Below, piece after piece: positions 1-5,547 of a stretch of 7,931 nucleotides of DNA. The DNA is from an uncultured Cellulosilyticum sp. GTDB taxonomy: Bacteria; Bacillota; Clostridia; Lachnospirales; Cellulosilyticaceae. The position numbers and the translations under genes were made by a program. Under the pieces are notes generated by a model. It was given only the letters and a program-made list of their open reading frames with translations, made no database searches and was not told the origin of the DNA. The stretch lies in the NCBI GenBank assembly GCA_934725855.1, contig CAKVCL010000062.1:1-7931 (forward strand). The letters are read 5' to 3'. How positions within the stretch are numbered: the stretch's first letter is position 1; each line of letters opens with the position of its first letter.

Positions 1-87
1 TTACGTATCGTAATCTATATCAAAATACCATCATTTAAAGTGAAGAATGCAGCAGCATTTAATTTGCCGAACAACATTATAGGGTAA
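1..87 (+). CDS. Possible C-terminal tail of an unidentified gene (partial)
   Basis: Frame 1 is open from the window edge to a TAA at 85-87 and gives 28 residues ending in NLPNNIIG. I do not recognise the family. A transposase tail is possible given the mobile-element neighbourhood, but no motif supports this. The stop is followed 13 bases later by a GC-rich hairpin and then a T-tract hairpin, which fits the 3' end of a transcribed gene. With only 28 codons, an open frame could be chance in AT-rich DNA. The real start and length lie outside the window. Confidence 0.3.
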   Translation, partial: LRIVIYIKIPSFKVKNAAAFNLPNNIIG

Positions 88-100
88 ATTGAGAAAATCA

Positions 101-119
101 GGAGGTGCGACTCACCTCC
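101..119 (+). repeat. Perfect 7-bp hairpin, GGAGGTG/CACCTCC
   Basis: GGAGGTG (101-107) and CACCTCC (113-119) are perfect inverted repeats around a 5-base loop, CGACT. The stem is GC-rich in an AT-rich surround. No T tract follows, so it is not a classical terminator by itself. The 5' arm resembles a Shine-Dalgarno sequence, and an ATG follows at 120-122, but that frame closes after seven codons. It may be part of the 3' structure of the preceding gene or of a mobile-element end. Confidence 0.5.
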
Positions 120-123
120 ATGT

Positions 124-178
124 TTAGAATCCATAATTTCTGATTTTTCGGTCAGAGGTTGTGGATTTTAGTCTTTTT
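124..178 (+). terminator. Long hairpin with T tract, probable intrinsic terminator
   Basis: Bases 124-143 pair with 152-171 over about 20 consecutive positions, counting G-U pairs. The core runs from AATCCA (128-133) against TGGATT (162-167) to TTTCTGA against TCAGAGG. The loop is at most 8 bases. T residues follow at 166-169 and 174-178. This is the form of a Rho-independent terminator, though the stem is less GC-rich than usual. It would end transcription coming from the left edge and separate that unit from the intron and hsd operon. A transposon-end hairpin that blocks read-through is the alternative. Confidence 0.5.
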
Positions 179-302
179 AAGAAGTAATCTTTAAGTGAGG
201 TAACCTTTGAGTTTCAAGGGACTCGGCTAGGTAAGTAATAGAAAAGCAAAATGTTAAATGAGGAAGCTGCTAAAGGAAAAATTTAGTAGACTCTTCTTTC
301 AT
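179..302. other. Intergenic stretch and 5' exon of the group II intron
   Basis: I see no supportable gene here. The only short open frames are an 11-codon frame at 251-286 without a clear ribosome binding site and a 10-codon minus-strand frame. The last six bases, TTTCAT (297-302), are the natural candidate for intron-binding site IBS1. They can pair fully, using two G-U pairs, with ATGAGG at 475-480 in intron domain I. Thus this stretch is probably the original intergenic target into which the intron inserted. Confidence 0.5.
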
Positions 303-725
303 GTGCGCCCAGCATGGGCACAATCTAACAGGTGAAAGTCCTGAGTGTGGGTTGATAATGCCAAGCACATAGCCAAGGGCAAGGGTGTCCATCGTGAGGT
401 GGAATCTGAAGGAAGTCGGCGGAAAAACTCTGGTCTGACGAACAGAAATCACATATGAGGCATATGTACATTGGATGAGGTTGCATGACAAACCAAAGTC
501 CTAAACTATCCGAAAGTGTACGGTGTAAATGTGACAGATAGATGGAGTGAAAGATTGCGTTCTTACCTGGGGAGGTCTGATATCCCGCTGTTCAGAGGAT
601 ACACTTCCTAAATGGTAACCTATACAGTGATGTATAACTAAGATATCAGAAGTCAGCAGAGGTCATAGTACTGGATAAGCTAGGCGCTATCCAGGAAGGA
701 CTGAACATTAAGGAGGTTTTCAGCT
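303..725 (+). ncRNA. Group II intron ribozyme, domains I-III and 5' side of IV
   Basis: This is the 5' half of the ribozyme RNA. Visible landmarks are the GTGCG end, the GAAGGAAGTCGGCGG-type conserved segment near 410-424, a perfect 7-bp hairpin ACATATG/CATATGT (451-467), and ATGAGG at 475-480. The last is the best EBS1 candidate, because it can pair with TTTCAT just before the intron. GGTCATAGTACTGGATA near 661-677 leads into domain IV, where CTGGATA (671-677) pairs with TATCCAG (688-694). In related introns this base of domain IV carries the maturase binding site next to the RT start. No open reading frame here is credible, since an RNA explains the stretch. It looks intact, and the damage lies downstream. 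Confidence 0.82.
711..716 (+). promoter_or_regulatory. RBS setting a TTG start for the intron RT
   Basis: AGGAGG lies nine bases before TTG at 726-728. No in-frame ATG lies at this distance, and the next methionine codons are about 20 codons further in with no comparable ribosome binding site. This supports TTG as the start codon of the intron-encoded protein. Confidence 0.65.
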
Positions 726-1469
726 TTGAATAACTCAAATCATTTACAAAGAAAGCAGATAACCAAAATATTGGGTCACCTTGAGATGATAAGGTTGGAA
801 ACTGGAAGGAATCAAGGGATGCAGAGTAATGATATGGCGTTTGAAAAGAGAGAAAGAGAAAACAATGTAGGAATTGAAACAAGTAATCTACTCGAAAGAA
901 TATTAGCAAGAGAAAATATGATTCTTGCAATGAAACGGGTGATTAAGAATAAAGGAAGTCACGGTGTAGACGGCATGAGATGTGATGAACTTCGCACATA
1001 TGTCATTAAACATTGGACAACTATAAAACTTAAATTACTTGAAGAGACATATAACCCATCACCAGCTAGAAGAGTAGAAATACCAAAACCTAACGGAGGT
1101 ACAAGATTACTAGGAATACCAATAGTAATAGATAGGATGATTCAGCAAGCCATTGCTCAAGAACTTACAAAAATCTATGACATAAGCTTCTCGGATAATA
1201 GTTTTGGCTTTAGACCAAATAGAAGTGCACAAGATGCCATTAAAAAGGCAAAAGAGTATATTAATGAAGGGAACAAATGGGTTGTAGACATGGACTTAGA
1301 GAAATTCTTTGATAAGGTGAACCACGATATATTAATGGAATGCTTAGCAAGAAGAATAAAAGATAAAAGGGTTCTGAGGCTCATTAGAAAATATCTAGAA
1401 AGTGGAATTATGATAAATGGGATTAAGATTAATAATGAAGAAGGAACACCGCAAGGCAGTCTATGCTAA
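726..1469 (+). pseudogene. ltrA: Group II intron reverse transcriptase/maturase, 3'-truncated
   Basis: This is the N-terminal part of the intron-encoded protein, which normally helps its own intron splice and copies it into new DNA sites. The RT0 region is at residues 55-84 (LLERILARENM, then KNKGSHGVDGM). RT1 and RT2 follow around 110-172, with IPKPNGGTRLLGIP, DRMIQQAI and FGFRPNRSAQDAI. RT3 is WVVDMDLEKFFDKVNHD at 185-201 and carries the first catalytic aspartate, probably D190. RT4 begins with TPQGS at 241-245, and the frame then leaves the family sequence and stops after two codons (LC). The YADD catalytic motif, thumb, maturase domain X and any DNA-binding or HNH domain are absent. Family members are usually over 400 residues, against 247 here. 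The break coincides with the left edge of the inserted recombinase DNA. The gene symbol is the generic family name. Confidence 0.9.
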
Positions 1470-1488
1470 GCTTTGCATAGACCGCCTT
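1453..1488. repeat. 36-bp imperfect palindrome across the RT truncation point
   Basis: Bases 1453-1470 and 1471-1488 are inverted copies with mismatches at only two position pairs (1458/1483 and 1467/1474). The core is CTATGCTAAG abutting CTTTGCATAG, and the arms extend through GCAGT on the left and ACCGCC on the right. The left arm includes bases encoding the conserved GS of RT motif 4, so one arm contains intron sequence. It could be a recombinase core or crossover site, or a hairpin formed when the element inserted. Confidence 0.7.
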
Positions 1489-1567
1489 ATGCAAAGAAAG
1501 TAACTATGCTAAGTAAATACTGAGAATACTGTATTTAAGCCATTTTTAATTGTATTACTTTGCATAG
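1461..1567. repeat. Five copies of decamer YTATGCWAAG in both orientations
   Basis: Copies on the + strand are CTATGCTAAG (1461-1470), TTATGCAAAG (1487-1496) and CTATGCTAAG (1504-1513). Reverse-strand copies are at 1471-1480 and 1558-1567, both reading CTTTGCATAG on the + strand. The first two abut head to head, the next lie 6 and 7 bases apart, and the last is 44 bases further on. The array sits directly upstream of the recombinase gene. Tyrosine recombinases of transposons often bind short repeated core and arm sites at element ends, so these are probable recombinase binding sites. That role is inferred. Confidence 0.65.
1515..1536. repeat. Short inverted repeat AAATAC/GTATTT
   Basis: AAATAC (1515-1520) and GTATTT (1531-1536) are perfect inverted repeats around a 10-base spacer, inside the repeat-rich left end of the recombinase element. 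It could be a small hairpin in the leader transcript. No T tract follows immediately, so I do not call it a terminator. Confidence 0.35.
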
Positions 1568-1568
1568 T

Positions 1569-1617
1569 CTCCGAAGATATTCGTGAGAGCAATTCTCAGA
1601 ATTATCATATCGGAGGT
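1569..1617 (+). promoter_or_regulatory. Hairpin that could mask the recombinase RBS
   Basis: CTCCGA (1569-1574) is the inverted complement of TCGGAG (1610-1615), which overlaps the GGAGGT ribosome binding site (1612-1617) of the recombinase gene five bases before its ATG at 1623. A nearly perfect inner stem, TGAGAG against TTCTCA (about 1584-1599), would stabilise the fold. If formed in mRNA, it would pair the Shine-Dalgarno sequence and limit recombinase translation. This is inferred from sequence complementarity only. Confidence 0.35.
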
Positions 1618-1622
1618 ACTTT

Positions 1623-2060
1623 ATGGATAAAAAATATTTACCCGACCTGATTTCTGAACTGGATCAGGAGCTCCTACGGCTTGGTTATACTAAAGGAAGT
1701 ATGACCTTTTACCGTAGGCGATGGAACCAACTAATGGCTTTTGCGGAAGATCGTGGTGAAAGCTACTACACCGAACAACTCGGTATAGACTTTGTACGAG
1801 AATTCTTCGGCATTACTCAAGATGATTTTGCAAGGACACTTCCACAGAAAGAAACTCAGGAACTACGTGTTATCCGCATGGTTGGTGATTTTCAGCTTCA
1901 TCATGCTGTGCTTCGACGTTACATGAAGCACAAAGGACTTCTGACCGAGCCATTCTTTTTGGAGTTGCAACAACGTTTTCAAAAGTATTGTGAGGAGAAA
2001 AGCTATTCCCAGGTGACGTTAAAAGTAGAAAAGCAGGAAACCGCACGTACGGTGGTGTGA
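1623..2060 (+). pseudogene. Tyrosine recombinase/integrase, N-terminal fragment
   Basis: The frame gives 145 residues from an ATG with a well-placed GGAGGT. Residues about 5-110 look like the helical core-binding (SAM-like) domain of phage-integrase family recombinases. They include a LISELDQELLRLGYTKGSMTFYRRRW segment typical of transposon-borne integrases in Firmicutes, then LRRYMKHKG near 98-106. The whole C-terminal catalytic domain, with its Arg, His and Tyr residues, is absent, so the product cannot recombine DNA. About the last eight codons (QETARTVV) are intron domain V read in frame, and the TGA at 2058-2060 lies in the intron. The full gene would usually be 300-400 residues. Elements of this kind may carry several recombinases in a row, but only the first part is left. 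Confidence 0.75.
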
Positions 2061-2100
2061 GAGGTCGGATAATCAATTAATGATTATCCTCCTACTCGAT
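2036..2100 (+). ncRNA. Half of domain V, complete domain VI and 3' end of the group II intron
   Basis: GGAAACCGCACGTACGGTGG (2036-2055) matches the loop and 3' strand of group II domain V. The expected 5' strand, starting with a GAGCCGT-like sequence and holding the catalytic AGC triad, is absent. Domain VI is complete: GAGAGG (2059-2064) pairs with CCT-A-CTC (2091-2097), leaving A2094 bulged seven bases from the 3' end, where the branch-point adenosine belongs. Above it GGATAATCA (2067-2075) pairs perfectly with TGATTATCC (2081-2089). The loss in domain V should abolish splicing, as this helix is the catalytic core. Confidence 0.85.
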
Positions 2101-2117
2101 TGTTAAAAGCTACAAAA

Positions 2118-2146
2118 TATAATAAGAATATGGTAAAATATAAAAT
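2118..2146 (+). promoter_or_regulatory. Candidate hsd operon promoter region
   Basis: A perfect TATAAT is at 2118-2123, and an extended -10 form, TGGTAAAAT, is at 2131-2139. Neither has a recognisable TTGACA-like hexamer at the right spacing. For TATAAT, that position falls in the last bases of the intron (about 2094-2101). The stretch is the only room for a promoter between the intron and hsdR. AT-rich DNA makes such matches common, so confidence is low. Confidence 0.3.
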
Positions 2147-2221
2147 ATTCTACGAACTAACAACTAAGATGACATGAAGTACTTTGCTTGAAGAAAAAGA
2201 AAGATTTTAGGGGGGTAATTC

Positions 2222-5200
2222 ATGTCTAATTTTGATTTTCTAAATATAAAATGGCCTACTTTAGCTAAACTGGGAAAGCAAGCGGAAACTTATTACCATA
2301 CAGATAGCAATGCGTCTATGTTAAAAATGCGTATGTTTGGTGAGCAGATTATAGATTTACTTCTTGCTAAGTTAAAAATACAAATGAATAGTTATGCGAG
2401 TCAAGATGATAAAATTAAGGAACTTAGAAAAGCAAAAATCAATAAAGCAATACCTGATTTGTTTGATATTGTAAGGCGTATGGGAAATAAGGCAAATCAT
2501 GAAGGGTATGAGGATAAGAAAGCTGCATTAGATTGTCTCATGTCAATGTATAAGGTTTCAGCTTGGTTCTATTTAGTAGTTACTAAGGACGAATCCATAA
2601 AACCATTAAAGTATGTTGAACCTAAGAAAGCTCAGCAGATGGTGCCATTGTATAATCTTGAGAAATTTAAAGAAGAGAAAAAAGAACTAGAGCAAGAGCA
2701 TCAAACAGAAGTCAAAGCAGTACAAGAAGAAACAAAAAATATGGTTGAAGATGCTGAAAGCGAAAGAAAGCAGAGAGAAGTAGAGAGCACATTAGAGCTT
2801 AATGAAGCAGATACTAGAAAGCATTTGATCGATATTATGCTAAAAGAAGCAGGCTGGGATATTCATAATGAAGAACAGGTGAGATTAGAATTTGAATTAG
2901 AAAATCATAAAAAAGTAGGACAAAAGGGTTTTGTAGATTATGTATTATTTGATAAAAAGCAAAAGCCAATTGCCATTATTGAAGCAAAGAAAACTTCAAA
3001 AGATGCGATCATAGGGCGTCAACAGGCAGTAGAATATGCAAACACAATCGAAAGAGATTATCATATTAGGCCTGTTGTATTTTATACAAATGGCTATGAA
3101 ATATGGATGTGGGATGATGCTTATAGTGAACCTAGACAGATATGGGGATTTTATACATTAGATGATTTAGAAGGCTTATTTTTTAAACATCATTACAAAA
3201 AAGACTTAAATACAGTAGAAATTGATAGAAGCATAGCAGGAAGAGCTTATCAGATTGAAGGGATTAAGAGAGTCTATGAACGCTTATTAAATGGTTATAG
3301 AAAAGCACTTCTCGTTATGGCTACTGGAACAGGAAAAACAAGGACAGTCATAGCACTTACAAAAGGACTTATGGAAGCAGGATGGGTAAAAAGAGTACTT
3401 TTCTTAGCTGATCGTGATGAGCTTGTCAATCAAGCAAAAGAAGATAAGAATAGCTTTAAAACATTTATGCCTGAGCAGCTATCATGTCGCTTTACAGGAA
3501 AGAATGCAAATAATAGAGAAGCAACACTTTACTTTTCTACCTATCAGACCATGATTAATTATTATAGTGAGTTTAGTGTCGGTTTCTTTGATCTTATTAT
3601 TTGTGATGAATCCCACAGAAGTATTTATAAGACATATAGGGATATCTTAGAGTATTTTGATGCAAGTATTGTGGGACTAACAGCAACACCTATTAATTTT
3701 ATTGAACGTAATACCTTTGATTTATTTGGTTGTGACACAGAAGATCCTACTTTTAATTTTCCAATAGATGAAGCGTGGAATCATATACCACCTTATCTCA
3801 TTGAGCCAAGGGTTAAGGATGCAAGTACAGACTTTTTAAGACAAGGGATTAAGTATAGTCAAATGACAGCGGAGCAAAGGCAAAAAGTTGATGAAGAGGG
3901 ATATGATGGTGCTGAAATAGAGTTCTCTAAAGAAGATTTAGAAAAGAGAATTACCAACAAAGATACCAATCGATTTATTATCAGGACTTTATTAGAAGAA
4001 GGCATAAAAGTAGGTGATCATATAGGAAAAACGATCATATTTGCTAAGTCTAAAACCCATGCTAATATTCTTGAAGCCTTATTTAATGAGTTCTATCCTA
4101 ATGAAAAAGGTAAACTAGCAACTGTTATTTATTCAGGTATAAAAGATAAAGAGATCCTTCTTAGAAAATTTAAAGAAGAAGATTTTCCTAGAGTTGCAAT
4201 ATCTGTTGATTTATTAGATACAGGTATTGATGTGCCAGAGATTGTAAACCTTGTTTTTGCAAAGCCTGTATATTCTAAAGTTAAGTTTTGGCAAATGATT
4301 GGTAGAGGTACTAGAAGATGTGACAACCTATTTGGAGAAGGGAAAAATAAAGAGGAATTTGTTATTTTTGATTGCTACAAGAACTTCGAGTTTTTTGAAA
4401 TGAATCCAAAAGGTTTTGTACCATCTGTGCAGAAAACATCTATGCAAGTACGTTTTGAATTGATGTGTAAAATGTTAGAAGTATATAAAAATAAAGAAAA
4501 TGAAGTGGCTAATGATGGCTTCAAAGATAAAATCAAAGAAGATATTAATCAGTTACCTTTAACCAGTATAGCAGTGAAAAAGAGTAGAAAACAGATTGAA
4601 CAGGTTAAAAAAGATGAGTACTGGCTTCATGTATCAAGTGATTTCATTAAGAAATTAAAACTTGAGATAGCTCCTCTTATGGAATGGGTAGAAGCAAAGG
4701 ATGGTATGGAAGCTGTTACCTTTGATAATTGCATTTATAGAATACTTTATGCCCTTGAAAATGATAATAAAGAGGAAATGACAAAAGAGATTAATAGTGT
4801 AATGGAAAAACTGGCAAGACTAAAGACAAATATCAGCCAGTTTGAAGGAAAAAGAGAATTGATCAAATCACTCTTAAAGCCTGAAGGATGGGAAAATTTA
4901 AACTATGAAAAGCTTGAAAAAATCCGCTTAGAGCTTAGAAATTTGATGAAGTATAAGGGATCAAGCTCAAGTGTTTATGTTATGCTTGATGTTAAAGATA
5001 CAGGGGCTGTTGTCAAAGAAATAAGTGCAGGGACTGTTTTATATGGTAGTAACATGGAACCTTATGAAAAAAGAGTTAAGAAAGCCATAGAAGAAAAGCT
5101 CAATAATCAGATAGTGATTCATAAAATTCGTAAAGGTGAAAAGCTGACAGATACTGAAATAGACGGTATTTACTCCATGTTTAGCACGGATTTTGTTTAT

Positions 5201-5530
5201 AGTATAGATGAGCTATCTAGCAAAACAGATATTGCACAGGAAGATATTGTAGGTATTATAAGAAAATTTGTGGGGATTGATGAAGAAGAACTTAATGCGA
5301 GATTTGAAGCTTTTGTTCAAAAATATCATGTTAGAATGAATGCCACACAAATTAAGACGTTGGAAATCATTAAAAATGATATTGCTAAAAATAGAGGTAT
5401 TTCCTTTGCTACACTTTTTGGTGCACCTTATACATCATTTAATCCTAATGGAGTGGAAGGAATCTTTGGAAGAATGGCTGATGAGGTATTTGATCTCATT
5501 GCACCATTTAAAGCAATACATATATCATAA
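2222..5530 (+). CDS. hsdR: Type I restriction enzyme subunit R (HsdR)
   Basis: This is the motor and nuclease subunit of a type I restriction complex. With HsdM and HsdS it binds unmodified sites, pulls DNA by ATP hydrolysis and cuts at a distance. Residues 1-125 resemble the DUF4145-like N-terminal domain seen in some HsdR proteins, then a charged coiled-coil runs over about 143-197. The PD-(D/E)XK nuclease follows, with D239, E254 and K256 (IIEAKK), and QxxxY at 268-272. The helicase/translocase has Walker A ATGTGKT (367-373), DESH (462-465), LTATP (486-490), motif V LLDTGIDVP (664-672) and motif VI QMIGRGTRR (691-699). The C-terminal 400 residues are the helical and HsdM-contacting part. 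At 1102 aa the length is normal and no frame break is seen. AGGGGGG at 2209-2215 precedes the ATG. The stop is 17 bases before hsdM. Confidence 0.96.
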   Translation: MSNFDFLNIKWPTLAKLGKQAETYYHTDSNASMLKMRMFGEQIIDLLLAKLKIQMNSYASQDDKIKELRKAKINKAIPDLFDIVRRMGNKANHEGYEDKKAALDCLMSMYKVSAWFYLVVTKDESIKPLKYVEPKKAQQMVPLYNLEKFKEEKKELEQEHQTEVKAVQEETKNMVEDAESERKQREVESTLELNEADTRKHLIDIMLKEAGWDIHNEEQVRLEFELENHKKVGQKGFVDYVLFDKKQKPIAIIEAKKTSKDAIIGRQQAVEYANTIERDYHIRPVVFYTNGYEIWMWDDAYSEPRQIWGFYTLDDLEGLFFKHHYKKDLNTVEIDRSIAGRAYQIEGIKRVYERLLNGYRKALLVMATGTGKTRTVIALTKGLMEAGWVKRVLFLADRDELVNQAKEDKNSFKTFMPEQLSCRFTGKNANNREATLYFSTYQTMINYYSEFSVGFFDLIICDESHRSIYKTYRDILEYFDASIVGLTATPINFIERNTFDLFGCDTEDPTFNFPIDEAWNHIPPYLIEPRVKDASTDFLRQGIKYSQMTAEQRQKVDEEGYDGAEIEFSKEDLEKRITNKDTNRFIIRTLLEEGIKVGDHIGKTIIFAKSKTHANILEALFNEFYPNEKGKLATVIYSGIKDKEILLRKFKEEDFPRVAISVDLLDTGIDVPEIVNLVFAKPVYSKVKFWQMIGRGTRRCDNLFGEGKNKEEFVIFDCYKNFEFFEMNPKGFVPSVQKTSMQVRFELMCKMLEVYKNKENEVANDGFKDKIKEDINQLPLTSIAVKKSRKQIEQVKKDEYWLHVSSDFIKKLKLEIAPLMEWVEAKDGMEAVTFDNCIYRILYALENDNKEEMTKEINSVMEKLARLKTNISQFEGKRELIKSLLKPEGWENLNYEKLEKIRLELRNLMKYKGSSSSVYVMLDVKDTGAVVKEISAGTVLYGSNMEPYEKRVKKAIEEKLNNQIVIHKIRKGEKLTDTEIDGIYSMFSTDFVYSIDELSSKTDIAQEDIVGIIRKFVGIDEEELNARFEAFVQKYHVRMNATQIKTLEIIKNDIAKNRGISFATLFGAPYTSFNPNGVEGIFGRMADEVFDLIAPFKAIHIS

Positions 5531-5547
5531 TGTGAGGAGTAAGAATT

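Larger units (their letters stand above)
1461..2035 (+). mobile_element. Remnant of a tyrosine-recombinase element inserted in the intron
   Basis: Intron coding sequence stops at about 1460, and intron RNA resumes at about 2036 in the domain V loop. The DNA between belongs to neither. It holds a repeat-rich left end (1461-1567) and the start of a recombinase gene (from 1623). Base composition and codon use in the recombinase part are visibly less AT-rich than in the RT and hsd genes, suggesting a separate origin. The right end of the element is missing, because the recombinase gene is cut after its N-terminal domain. The deletion that removed it also took the remaining RT gene and part of domain V. 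The left boundary is uncertain by several bases because a palindrome spans it. Confidence 0.65.
303..2100 (+). mobile_element. Degenerate group II intron, interrupted and internally deleted
   Basis: The element starts with the group II 5' consensus GTGCG (303-307) followed by CCCAGCATGGGCA. It ends with a domain VI hairpin and CCTACTCGAT (2091-2100), a familiar bacterial group II 3' end. Between these lie about 420 bases of structured RNA (domains I-III and the start of IV) and a reverse transcriptase gene in domain IV. The RT breaks off at about 1460. Foreign DNA fills about 1461-2035, and the intron resumes in the middle of domain V. Lost parts are RT motifs from RT5 on, the maturase and any endonuclease domain, and the 5' strand of domain V. 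The intron should be unable to splice or retrohome on its own. The exact last base could be 2100 or 2101. I did not assign a structural class. Confidence 0.88.

Noticed and set aside
270..930. Minus-strand open frames at 270-491 and 646-930
   Set aside because: They run antisense to the structured intron RNA and RT gene, have no ribosome binding site and resemble no protein family.
1461..1567. CRISPR-like array
   Set aside because: The repeat units are only 10 bases, occur in both orientations and have irregular spacing from 0 to 44 bases. This fits recombinase binding sites, not CRISPR repeats and spacers.
2178..2190. TACTTTGC in the hsdR leader as a further recombinase site
   Set aside because: It shares only eight bases with the flank of the 1558-1567 decamer and lacks the CATAG half, so a chance match is likely.
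2175..2192. Five-codon frame (MKYFA) in the hsdR leader as a leader peptide
   Set aside because: It has no ribosome binding site, no regulatory codon run and no terminator hairpin after it.
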